Assembly (NCBI GenBank): GCA_017511405.1
Contig: JAFWKB010000034.1
Location: 1 to 20,200 of the forward strand
Length of the DNA: 20,200 nt
Source of the DNA: Candidatus Saccharimonadota bacterium
Lineage (GTDB): Bacteria; Patescibacteriota; Saccharimonadia; Saccharimonadales; Saccharimonadaceae
Reading direction: 5' to 3'
The translations under genes were made by a program, and so were the position numbers. The notes below the pieces were generated by a model, which was given only the letters and a program-made list of their open reading frames with translations, did not search any database and was not told where the DNA came from. Positions 13,699-20,101 of this stretch are shown here, piece after piece (position 1 is the stretch's first letter; each line of letters begins with the position of its first letter).

Positions 13699-15321
13699 AT
13701 GTCTAAAAAAATCTATTACGAATCTGACGCCCGCGAAAAAATCCTGAGCGGTGCAAAACAACTCTACGATGCTGTCAAAGTTACCTTTGGACCTAAAGGC
13801 AAAAACGTCATCATCGAAAAAACCTACGGCGCTCCTGTTATTACTCACGACGGTGTCACCGTAGCTGAGGCGGTCGAACTCGGTTCAACCGAAGAAAACC
13901 TCGGCGAAGAAATCGGCGCCAAACTAATCAAATCCGCCGCCCAAAAACTTAACAAAGTTGCCGGCGACGGCACCACAACCGTTACCGTTTTAACTTACGA
14001 AATCCTAAACGAGGCTAACAAACTAATTGCCGCTGGCGTTAACCCAATGGAACTCCGCAAGGGAATCGAAAAAGCCGGCGCGGAAATTGTCAAGGGAATT
14101 GACTCACTCGCCGAAAAAATCGAAGGCGACCCCAAGAAAATTGCCTCCGTCGCTTCCATCTCTGCTGGCGATGAAGAAATTGGCAAGCTTATCGCTGATG
14201 TAATCGAAAAAATCGGCAAAGACGGCGTCGTCACCGTTGAGGCTGGTCAAGGCCTCGAAATGGAGCAGGAAATCGTCGAAGGTTTCTCTTACGACAAAGG
14301 TTATTCCTCTCCGTTCTTTGTTACTGATGTAAACCGTCAAGAAGCTGTCTTCGAAAAACCCCTCATCCTCGTCACCGACAAGAAAATCTCCGCCTCCTCC
14401 GATATCCTTCCTCTCCTTGAGCAATGTGCAAGTTCCGGCAAAAAAGACCTCGTCATCATCGCTGAAGACGTAGAAGGTGAAGCTCTCTCCCTCCTCGTCC
14501 TCAACAAGCTCAAAGGCGTATTCAATTCTCTCGTTCTCAAAGCTCCCGCTTTTGGCGACAGAAGAAAAGAAATCATGGAAGATATCGCCATTCTCACCGA
14601 TGCTACCTTCGTTTCCTCCGATAAAGGTCTCAAACTAGAAGAATGTGGCATGGAGGTCCTGGGCTCCGCCGGCAAAGTTCTCGCCACTAAAGACGAGACT
14701 ACTATCATCAAAGGTTCTGGCGACAAAGAAGCCGTTAAAGATCGCATCTCCCTCATCAAAAACCAAGCCGCCCTTGCCACTTCCGATTACGAACGCGAAC
14801 AATTCGACAAACGTGCCGCCGCCCTCGAAGGCAAAGTCGCTATCATCAAAGTCGGCGGTGCCACAGAAACCGAAATCGACGAGAAAAAATTCCGCGTCGA
14901 CGACGCAGTCGCCGCCACCAAAGCCGCTCTTTCCGAAGGAATCGTTCCTGGCGGTGGTGTCACCCTTGTCAACCTAGCAGAAAAACTTGACGAATCTGAT
15001 CCGGCCACCAAAATCGTTAAAAACGCCCTCAAACGTCCTCTCTTCCATATCTTAGAGAACGCTGGACTCAACGCTTCCGCTCTTCTCGCCGATGTAGAAA
15101 AGGCAAAACCTGGCTTCGGTATTAACGTCATGACTCCAGAAAAAGGCCTTGTTGACATGAAAAAATCCGGCGTAATCGACCCTGCCCGTGTCACTCGCGA
15201 AGCAGTCCAAAACGCCGTCTCTATCGCCGCTACTACTATCACAATGGGCGCCCTCATCTGCGAAGTTCCAGAAAAAGAACCCGAGGTCTCTACCGGCATG
15301 GGCGGCGGCGCCATGTATTAA
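13699..15321 (+). CDS. groEL: Chaperonin GroEL
   Basis: A 540-residue Hsp60 subunit of the tetradecameric folding chamber, normal in length. Motifs: KVTFGPKGKNVIIEK, the ATP site VAGDGTTTVTVLTYE, the apical domain with GYSSPFFVTD, GGATETEIDEKKFRVDDAVAATKAA and GIVPGGGVTLVN, and the short Gly/Met tail GMGGGAMY. GAAAGGG lies four bases before the ATG. There is no separate promoter of good quality, so it is read from the groES promoter through the intercistronic RNA. A strong terminator follows 26 bases after the stop. Codon choice is rich in GCC/CTC/ATC, as for a highly expressed gene in this genome. Nothing essential is missing. Confidence 0.98.
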   Translation: MSKKIYYESDAREKILSGAKQLYDAVKVTFGPKGKNVIIEKTYGAPVITHDGVTVAEAVELGSTEENLGEEIGAKLIKSAAQKLNKVAGDGTTTVTVLTYEILNEANKLIAAGVNPMELRKGIEKAGAEIVKGIDSLAEKIEGDPKKIASVASISAGDEEIGKLIADVIEKIGKDGVVTVEAGQGLEMEQEIVEGFSYDKGYSSPFFVTDVNRQEAVFEKPLILVTDKKISASSDILPLLEQCASSGKKDLVIIAEDVEGEALSLLVLNKLKGVFNSLVLKAPAFGDRRKEIMEDIAILTDATFVSSDKGLKLEECGMEVLGSAGKVLATKDETTIIKGSGDKEAVKDRISLIKNQAALATSDYEREQFDKRAAALEGKVAIIKVGGATETEIDEKKFRVDDAVAATKAALSEGIVPGGGVTLVNLAEKLDESDPATKIVKNALKRPLFHILENAGLNASALLADVEKAKPGFGINVMTPEKGLVDMKKSGVIDPARVTREAVQNAVSIAATTITMGALICEVPEKEPEVSTGMGGGAMY

Positions 15322-15342
15322 ACCAAAAAAAATAAAGACAAG

Positions 15343-15375
15343 AAAAAGCCCCGAATCTCGGGGCCTTGTTTTTTT
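15343..15375 (+). terminator. Bidirectional terminator between groEL and the 104-residue gene
   Basis: GCCCCG-aatct-CGGGGC (15348-15364) with T-runs on both strands: cttgTTTTTTT on plus for groEL, and TTTTTC on minus for the convergent gene at 15386-15700. Confidence 0.9.
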
Positions 15376-15385
15376 GTAGAGGTGG

Positions 15386-15700
15386 TCATAAAAAAACTCC
15401 CAGCTTTATCACGCCAGTTCTATTCCTGGTGTTATACCAAGCTACAAACGTATGCATTACATCGCCATCCCGGCAAATTCCCTCAACACAAAAGGATCTT
15501 CCGGAGCCATCTTCGTGCCCTACACGCGTAATACGAAGAACAGTTAAAAACCTCGCAGTTCTCTCGGTGAATTCAACATCAAACTTGACGTTAAGCCGTA
15601 CGTCCTTATCATACGCATACTTCAAAGAGTCCATGAGTTCATCACGACAAGGACCATCAAGAATCGACAGTGACTCAATCTTGTCCCAATCCATTTTCAT
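15386..15700 (-). CDS. Unrecognised small protein driven by a consensus promoter (104 aa)
   Basis: I do not recognise this protein. The start MKMDWDKIES at 15700 follows GGGAGG by eight bases. The rest looks like an alpha+beta fold: a helix CRDELMDSLKYAYDKD, then alternating strands (VRLNVKFDVEF, ARFLTVLRITRVG, RSFCVEGICRDG, MHTFVAWYNTRN, GVIKLGVFL). Three Cys are present. The frame stays open upstream to a GTG at 15778; using that start would add a hydrophobic segment (VIITILIPYLCGVFF) and make it a membrane protein. I prefer 15700 because of the ribosome site. Its promoter is the best match to consensus in the window, so it is probably well expressed. It shares the groEL terminator. Confidence 0.75.
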   Translation of the reverse strand: MKMDWDKIESLSILDGPCRDELMDSLKYAYDKDVRLNVKFDVEFTERTARFLTVLRITRVGHEDGSGRSFCVEGICRDGDVMHTFVAWYNTRNRTGVIKLGVFL

Positions 15701-15786
15701 ACCTTGCACCTCCCTTTTAAAGAACACCCCACATAAATAGGGAATCAAAATAGTTATAATGACGCTAGAATACGCCACATATCTTC

Positions 15787-15815
15787 ATTATAGCACACTT
15801 ATCGATTTTTGTCAA
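15787..15815 (-). promoter_or_regulatory. Consensus sigma-70-type promoter
   Basis: Minus strand TTGACA (15810-15815), exactly 17 bases, then TGc-TATAAT (15787-15792). Predicted +1 is 15780, which is the A of an ATG opening an eight-codon frame (MWRILASL). The leader to the main start is 80 bases. Confidence 0.88.
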
Positions 15816-15825
15816 TCTCGCCTCT

Positions 15826-15853
15826 ATTAAAAACGGACCTCTAGCCGAGGCCC
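15826..15853 (-). terminator. Intrinsic terminator after the Ala/Pro-rich gene
   Basis: On the minus strand GGGCCTC pairs with GAGGTCC (one G-T pair) around GGCTA, followed by GTTTTTAAT, about 25 bases after the stop at 15879. Confidence 0.8.
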
Positions 15854-15878
15854 GCCCAAACTCAAACAGAAATAAGTA

Positions 15879-16484
15879 TTATTTAACAGCTTCTACGATT
15901 TCAAGCAAAGCCTCAGCCTTCGTTGTTTCATTTGTGATTTGCTTTGCAGCATTAAGCGCACCCGCAATCGCGTTCTTATCAGTTTCCGCAACCTTCATAC
16001 AAATCTCGAACTTCTCCTCCGGTTCCATCTGCACCTTATCGAGCAACGGATAAAGTTCACGCAAAGCCTCTTTAAGCATCTCTGACATATCTCCCGCCTG
16101 AGGAGCAACCTCCGCCGTTACGCTTGGGTTAAATGCAATTTCTGGAACAGGCGCCTCAGGGGCCTGTACAATCGGAGCTTCTGGAATAGGGGCCGGAGCA
16201 GGCGCTGGCGCAGGAGCAACTGGCGCAGCCGGAGCCGCTTCTTGCGCAGGTGGCATACTTGGAGTTGCCGGAGGCATTCCTGGATCAACCGGCACCTCTG
16301 GCGCAGGAGCCGCAGGTATCTCCGCAGTCGGCGACAAAGCCACCCCTTCTCCTTTCACTGGAGCACTACTAGCCATCTCTTCGGCGAGCGCCTCATTATC
16401 TGCCGCTCCCCCTTCCGCCGGAACCGACGCAGCATTATCTCTTGTAATATCATCAATTGCTTTCTGCAATTCGTCGTTATTCAT
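15879..16484 (-). CDS. Protein with long Ala/Pro-rich linker and C-terminal helical domain (201 aa)
   Basis: Not a family I can name. An acidic N-terminus (MNNDELQKAIDDITRDN) leads into about 90 residues dominated by Ala, Pro and Val (PAPAPAPAPIPEAPIVQAPE in part), likely a flexible linker. A C-terminal ~70-residue helical domain follows (MSEMLKEALRELYPLLDKVQ, FEICMKVAETDKNAIAGALNAA, EALLEIVEAVK). There is no signal peptide or membrane helix. ATG 16484 is preferred, with AAGGGTGG just before it; an in-frame GTG lies two codons upstream. A promoter (TGc-TAAAAT, 16524-16529) and a terminator enclose it as a single-gene unit. The linker suggests it tethers two partners; that is inference. Confidence 0.75.
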   Translation of the reverse strand: MNNDELQKAIDDITRDNAASVPAEGGAADNEALAEEMASSAPVKGEGVALSPTAEIPAAPAPEVPVDPGMPPATPSMPPAQEAAPAAPVAPAPAPAPAPIPEAPIVQAPEAPVPEIAFNPSVTAEVAPQAGDMSEMLKEALRELYPLLDKVQMEPEEKFEICMKVAETDKNAIAGALNAAKQITNETTKAEALLEIVEAVK

Positions 16485-16523
16485 AGCCACCCTTTTTTAT
16501 GTTTTTATAAAATTCTTACCTCT

Positions 16524-16532
16524 ATTTTAGCA
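16524..16532 (-). promoter_or_regulatory. Promoter of the Ala/Pro-rich gene
   Basis: Minus strand TGc-TAAAAT (16524-16529) with start near 16517 and a 33-base leader containing AAGGGTGG. Confidence 0.55.
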
Positions 16533-16570
16533 CATTTTTCTAAACCGCTCAAGTCTTTTTTTCTAGAATT

Positions 16571-17056
16571 CTAAAATCTCAAAAATTTCACCATCCTGTC
16601 TAAGAAATCAAGCTTTACCTCCTCCATAGGCAACCTTGCCCCAAAAGCATCAACAATTTTCTCTCCCGATTCCTTCGGAAAATACACCGTTACTCTCGGA
16701 GAAAATCTTTTCCTCGGCGTCAACATAATTGCATAATGTTTTCCATCTTGATACACCCCAAAGCTTCGATATTCTTCATAGCTATAAAGCCTATTTCCTT
16801 CGGAAAGCCCTTTGCTCGTCAGGGAATAGTGCAACTTTCTCGGCGGCCTAAGCGAATACATCACCAATGCAATCGCCGAAAGCACAATCAAAGCCGTAAA
16901 CGTCCACCATTTTAAATACACCGACAACGCCCCAAGCACTAGCGACACCACGACAAGCCCCACATACCAACCCGCATTCTTGTCCGCCTGCACATATTCT
17001 TCCGCTTCCCAGTTAACAATTTCTTTGTCCGAAACGGTTGTTTTTTTCTTTTCCAT
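16571..17056 (-). CDS. Two-helix membrane protein of unknown function (161 aa)
   Basis: A charged cytoplasmic N-terminus (MEKKKTTVSDKEIVNWEAEEYV) leads into two closely spaced transmembrane helices (about 30-47 and 51-69; WYVGLVVVSLVLGALSVYL and FTALIVLSAIALVMYSL). A basic turn (RPPRKLHY) is followed by a ~90-residue soluble domain with a PH-like or bPH-like strand pattern (YSLTSKGLSEGNRLYSYEEYRSF, then PRVTVYFPKESGEKIVDAF). Architecture resembles the uncharacterised small PH-like membrane proteins common in CPR genomes; that assignment is tentative. Translation is expected from a leaderless mRNA, since TGg-TATAAT stands exactly six bases before the ATG. The gene has no obvious operon partner. 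Confidence 0.82.
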   Translation of the reverse strand: MEKKKTTVSDKEIVNWEAEEYVQADKNAGWYVGLVVVSLVLGALSVYLKWWTFTALIVLSAIALVMYSLRPPRKLHYSLTSKGLSEGNRLYSYEEYRSFGVYQDGKHYAIMLTPRKRFSPRVTVYFPKESGEKIVDAFGARLPMEEVKLDFLDRMVKFLRF

Positions 17057-17062
17057 ACCTAA

Positions 17063-17071
17063 ATTATACCA
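17063..17071 (-). promoter_or_regulatory. Extended -10 promoter, leaderless, for the two-helix protein
   Basis: Minus strand TGg-TATAAT (TATAAT at 17063-17068), six bases (ttaggt), ATG at 17056. Confidence 0.7.
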
Positions 17072-17097
17072 TATCCACTAAAAATTCGCACAAAAAA

Positions 17098-17190
17098 TGG
17101 CGGAGGGTGGGAGATTCGAACTCCCGCTCCAGGTTTCCCCAGACTAACGATTTAGCAAACCGTCCCCTTCAGCCACTTGGGTAACCCTCC
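17098..17190 (-). tRNA. tRNA-Ser (anticodon GCT)
   Basis: A 93-base class II tRNA. Acceptor GGAGGGT pairs with ACCCTCC, followed by G73 and an encoded CCA. The anticodon arm is ACGGT-TTGCTAA-ATCGT with GCT; there is a long variable arm and a TTCGAAT T-loop. It reads AGC and AGU. A T6 run begins right at the encoded CCA and no separate terminator hairpin is evident. Confidence 0.96.
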
Positions 17191-17199
17191 GTCCACCCC

Positions 17200-17229
17200 A
17201 TTTTATCACACTTTTTCAGCCAGAAACAA
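17200..17229 (-). promoter_or_regulatory. Promoter of tRNA-Ser(GCT)
   Basis: Minus strand TTGTTT (17224-17229), an 18-base spacer and TGa-TAAAAT (17200-17205). The predicted start near 17193 is a few bases before the mature end. Confidence 0.65.
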
Positions 17230-17246
17230 CATTATTTCCCAAAATA

Positions 17247-17252
17247 TATGAT
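17247..17252 (+). promoter_or_regulatory. Probable -10 element of the glycosyltransferase gene
   Basis: TATGAT with a predicted start near 17259. The leader of about 16 bases (to ATG 17275) has no Shine-Dalgarno sequence, and no clear -35 is seen. Confidence 0.4.
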
Positions 17253-17274
17253 AAACTACTATTCAATAAACCAA

Positions 17275-18219
17275 ATGAAAAAGTTGCCAATTATCTATTT
17301 TATAATACCTTGTTACAACGAAGAAGAATGTCTCCCCGAAACCATTAAACGCCTTCGCGCAAAAATGCACACATTAGTAAGGAATAACATCTCTAAAAAA
17401 AGTAAGCTCGTTCTTATAGACGATGGCTCACTAGATAATACTTGGGGAATCATCAAAAACTCCAAAAACGACATAATCGGCATCAAGCTCTCCAAAAACT
17501 TTGGCCACCAAAACGCCCTGCTTGCTGGAATGATGTATTCCAAAAATTATTGCGACGCCATAATTAGTCTAGATGCCGATCTTCAAGATGATATAAACAT
17601 CCTAGATAAATTTATTGAAAAATTCTCAAAAGAACATTACGAAATCGTTTATGGCGTAAGAAAAGAAAGAAAAAGTGACTCCTTTTTGAAGAGGAATACA
17701 GCTCAATTCTTTTATAAAATAATGAACCTACTCGGCGCAAACACAATCTATAATCACGCCGATTATAGACTAGTATCAAAACGCGTTCTTGAAGAATTGT
17801 CAAACTTCAAGGAGGTAAACCTTTTTTTAAGAGGAATAATTCCTTCCATAGGTTTCAAAACAGCTATCATCGAATATGCTAGGGAAGAACGCCTTGCAGG
17901 CAAAAGCAAATACTCAATGAGAAAAATGTTTAATTTTGCAATCGACGGCATCACATCCTTCTCCATAAAACCGATTCGCCTAGTATTTGCACTGGGAGCT
18001 CTAATGCTCGTCGTTTCATCGTTCATACTAATCTACGCAGTCATCATTAAACTTATCGGCAAAGCAGTTTCCGGATGGACTTTTACTATCTGCTCAATCT
18101 GGATTATCGGAGGAATTCAAATGATTTCCTTAGGGATAATCGGCGAATACATCGGAAAAAGTTACTCCGAGGTCAAATCCCGACCACGCTACATTATTGA
18201 AGACATAAAGAAATCCTAG
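17275..18219 (+). CDS. GT2 glycosyltransferase, GtrB/ArnC/dolichyl-phosphate mannosyltransferase-like
   Basis: A 314-residue membrane-bound enzyme that transfers a sugar from a nucleotide donor to a polyprenyl-phosphate carrier on the inner face of the membrane. The GT-A domain shows IPCYNEEECLPETI, LVLIDDGSLDNTW, KLSKNFGHQNALLAGM, SLDADLQDD (metal-binding DxD-like motif), YGVRKERKSD, LFLRGI and EERLAGKSKYSMRKM. Two C-terminal helices follow (about 240-265 and 275-300), as in GtrB. The start is set at ATG 17275, since the upstream ATG (17248) lies in the -10 box. It stands alone; no flippase or acceptor-specific transferase is next to it. It probably supplies lipid-linked sugar for surface glycans or glycoproteins. 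Confidence 0.92.
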   Translation: MKKLPIIYFIIPCYNEEECLPETIKRLRAKMHTLVRNNISKKSKLVLIDDGSLDNTWGIIKNSKNDIIGIKLSKNFGHQNALLAGMMYSKNYCDAIISLDADLQDDINILDKFIEKFSKEHYEIVYGVRKERKSDSFLKRNTAQFFYKIMNLLGANTIYNHADYRLVSKRVLEELSNFKEVNLFLRGIIPSIGFKTAIIEYAREERLAGKSKYSMRKMFNFAIDGITSFSIKPIRLVFALGALMLVVSSFILIYAVIIKLIGKAVSGWTFTICSIWIIGGIQMISLGIIGEYIGKSYSEVKSRPRYIIEDIKKS

Positions 18220-18246
18220 GACAATCCTTACTTTTTCTTTAAACTC

Positions 18247-18275
18247 TTGTCATTTCCTAAAATCTGTGCTATAAT
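18247..18275 (+). promoter_or_regulatory. Promoter of the pilin gene
   Basis: TTGTCA (18247-18252), a 17-base spacer and TGc-TATAAT (18270-18275). Predicted start is about 18282. Confidence 0.82.
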
Positions 18276-18308
18276 AGAATAAATAACTCATTAACTGCGA
18301 GAAATTTA

Positions 18309-18680
18309 ATGAAAAACATTGCAAAAACAGCTTCACAAATTTTTACAGGTGCCGCCGCTTACTGCACTCTTTTTGCTGGCAAAGTTATGGCCCTTTCTGT
18401 TCGTGATGGCGTCGAAGCCGCTAAAACCGACGACATGCCTTCCGAGCTCATTGGCCCTTCCGGTGTTTTCACAACCGTCACCAACACAATTCTCTACATC
18501 GTCGGCGCTCTCGCCGTCATCATGTTAATCGTTGGTGGCTTAAAATACGCCCTTTCCGCTGGCGACGCTAAAAAGGTGACTGATGCTAAAAACACTATCC
18601 TTTACGCCCTTATCGGCCTCGTTATAGCCATCCTCGCCTACGCAATTGTGAACTTTGTCCTCAATATCGTCACGAAATAG
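18309..18680 (+). CDS. Type IV secretion system pilin-like protein (T4SS_pilin family)
   Basis: A 123-residue membrane protein. The N-terminus (MKNIAKTASQIFTGAAAYCTLFAGKVMA) resembles a signal peptide cut near VMALS. Two long helices follow (TNTILYIVGALAVIMLIVGGL and NTILYALIGLVIAILAYAIV), joined by a short polar loop with KYALSAGDAKKVTDAKN. This is the layout and loop motif of VirB2-like pilins that are widespread in Saccharibacteria and other CPR. They could form a conjugation- or attachment-type surface filament. No other secretion genes lie nearby, so the gene seems to be a stand-alone copy. A good promoter precedes it, no strong ribosome site is visible, and its terminator lies within the convergent comF gene. 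Confidence 0.88.
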   Translation: MKNIAKTASQIFTGAAAYCTLFAGKVMALSVRDGVEAAKTDDMPSELIGPSGVFTTVTNTILYIVGALAVIMLIVGGLKYALSAGDAKKVTDAKNTILYALIGLVIAILAYAIVNFVLNIVTK

Positions 18681-19421
18681 TCAAATAAACTTTCCACTAA
18701 AAATCTCCGGACTTCTCCCTTGCCGATTTTTAACAAGAGCAAGGGCCCGGAGATTTTTTATTCCCGCCTTTTTCAACATTCTCCCCGCTTCCGTTAAACT
18801 CGCTCCCGTCGTCCATACATCATCGAACAAAACAACTTTCACCTTCCGACCTTTCTTCCTAAACAACTCTTCCAAAAGGGAATCATCAACTAGGACCGCT
18901 TCTTTCGCCTGTTTTCTCCTCGTTTCTTCGTCCGCCCCGACCTGCACCGTATCTTTCGCCCGCTTCAAGAGTCGCCAAACCTCTGCTTCTCCTCTCGTCA
19001 ACCTTTCAATCTCTCGCGCAATCAATCCAATATGATCAAACCCCCTTTCCTTAATATGCCGCCTCGATGTCGGCATCGGCACCAAAATAACCTCCTCTTC
19101 GCGCTCGAAATATCCTTTAACTATAATTTCTGCAAGTACCTCTCCAATCTCCCTTACTGAACTATATTTATATTCCTCAACCAGCTCCCCTAAAATCTCA
19201 TCCCTAAACCCTAGATAATCCGCTTTTTGGAATACTTTTCTCTCAAAATCTTCAATCTTCCGTCTTGTTACATTGTCCAAAATGTATTTTTTACAACATT
19301 CACACAATACCTCTCCTCTCATCCCACAACCTCTACATAACAGGGGAGAAATCAAATCAAATCCACTCCCAAATCCTATAAATGTAGTATTTTTTACAAC
19401 ACTTTTCCTGCCTTTAACCAT
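18681..19421 (-). CDS. comF: ComF-family amidophosphoribosyltransferase-like protein
   Basis: A 246-residue cytoplasmic protein linked in other bacteria to uptake of transforming DNA. The N-terminus carries a four-Cys zinc ribbon (LCRGCG and LCECC, near 28-44), and the C-terminus a phosphoribosyltransferase fold with the PRPP loop VVLFDDVWTTGAS. Between lie ILVPMPTSRRHIKERGFDHIGLIA and KRAKDTVQVGADEETRRKQ, both typical of ComF. ATG 19421 is chosen over an in-frame TTG at 19442, because TGa-TAAAAT (19433-19438) would start transcription only about five bases before that ATG. The stop TGA at 18681 abuts the pilin stop, and the last ~25 codons hold the pilin's terminator. No other competence genes are in view. 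Confidence 0.93.
   Translation of the reverse strand: MVKGRKSVVKNTTFIGFGSGFDLISPLLCRGCGMRGEVLCECCKKYILDNVTRRKIEDFERKVFQKADYLGFRDEILGELVEEYKYSSVREIGEVLAEIIVKGYFEREEEVILVPMPTSRRHIKERGFDHIGLIAREIERLTRGEAEVWRLLKRAKDTVQVGADEETRRKQAKEAVLVDDSLLEELFRKKGRKVKVVLFDDVWTTGASLTEAGRMLKKAGIKNLRALALVKNRQGRSPEIFSGKFI
18699..18760 (+). terminator. Pilin terminator embedded in the 3' end of comF
   Basis: AAAAATCTCCGG (18699-18710) pairs with CCGGAGATTTTT (18747-18758), and inside CCCTTGC (18717-18723) pairs with GCAAGGG (18739-18745). A T-run ends it. It is oriented for the pilin gene and is also symmetric enough to act on the comF strand. Confidence 0.82.
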
Positions 19422-19429
19422 ATTCTCTA

Positions 19430-19458
19430 TTGATTTTATCAAAGAATTCTATTACAAT
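19430..19458 (+). promoter_or_regulatory. Promoter of hsp20, overlapping the comF promoter
   Basis: TTGATT (19430-19435), a 17-base spacer and TACAAT (19453-19458), start near 19465. The comF -10 (19433-19438, minus strand) overlaps its -35, so polymerase binding may be mutually exclusive. No CIRCE is seen here. Confidence 0.6.
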
Positions 19459-19492
19459 AAAGCTTATATCAATAAAGTGGAGGAAACCGAGT

Positions 19493-20029
19493 ATGGCTCG
19501 TAAAACCAACGATGACATGCTGATGGAAGATGAATTAGCTGCCGCCTTCCTTGAAGACGACGCTACCACTATGCTCGAGCCTGACGAGCCAATGCTTGCC
19601 GCTCCTGAAGAAGAGGAAGAAGAGCTTGCCGAGCCCGAAGAAGATGCTATCGAACCATCAGACGAGGGGGATGATGGGTGGGAAACAGAAAGCGACTTTC
19701 CTGGACAACTCGCCGTAGATGTCTATGAAACCGCCGACAAACTAGTTATTAAGGCCCGAACTGCTGGGATTAAAAAGTCCGACTTAAACGTCTCGATTCA
19801 CGATTCGATTTTGACTATTTCTGGCGTTCTAAGCGGCGGGGAAGATGACCAAACGACCCGTTGGCACATCCAAGAGTGTTACTGGGGTGAGTTTTCTCGT
19901 ACAATCGCCCTCCCTGTCCAAGTTCGCCAAGATGAAAACGCCGTTAAAGCCGAACTCCGCGACGGTGTCCTAACCATTTCTTTCGAAAAAGAAAAAGTCG
20001 AAGCTCCGACCATCATCCACGTCGACTAA
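19493..20029 (+). CDS. Small heat shock protein (Hsp20/alpha-crystallin)
   Basis: A 178-residue ATP-independent holdase chaperone. A very acidic N-terminal segment of about 65 residues (EEEEEELAEPEEDAIEPSDE in part) precedes the alpha-crystallin domain, which starts at FPGQLAVDVYETADKLVIKA. It continues with TAGIKKSDLNVSIHDSILTISG, an inserted loop, WGEFSRTIALPVQV and ends with the hallmark ELRDGVLTISFEK. The tail TIIHVD contains an I-x-I/V-like anchor. Acidic N-termini of this length are unusual, as most Hsp20s have a hydrophobic N-terminal arm that binds clients. GTGGAGG nine bases before the ATG sets the start. A strong bidirectional terminator follows. Confidence 0.93.
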   Translation: MARKTNDDMLMEDELAAAFLEDDATTMLEPDEPMLAAPEEEEEELAEPEEDAIEPSDEGDDGWETESDFPGQLAVDVYETADKLVIKARTAGIKKSDLNVSIHDSILTISGVLSGGEDDQTTRWHIQECYWGEFSRTIALPVQVRQDENAVKAELRDGVLTISFEKEKVEAPTIIHVD

Positions 20030-20058
20030 TTTCCGAACAAGAACTAAAAAATCAAAAT

Positions 20059-20083
20059 ACCGCCTCAAAAGAGACGGTTTTTT
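20059..20083 (+). terminator. Bidirectional terminator between hsp20 and the Cys-rich gene
   Basis: ACCG-c-CTC-aaaa-GAG-a-CGGT (20059-20078) followed by TTTTTT on plus; on minus ATTTTGATTTTTT follows. Confidence 0.85.
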
Positions 20084-20101
20084 GCTAATAAAGAACTTTT
20101 G

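Noticed and set aside
13995..15314. Long minus-strand frames inside groEL (79, 106, 147 and 175 residues)
   Set aside because: Shadows of a highly biased coding sequence; they have no start signals or recognisable domains.
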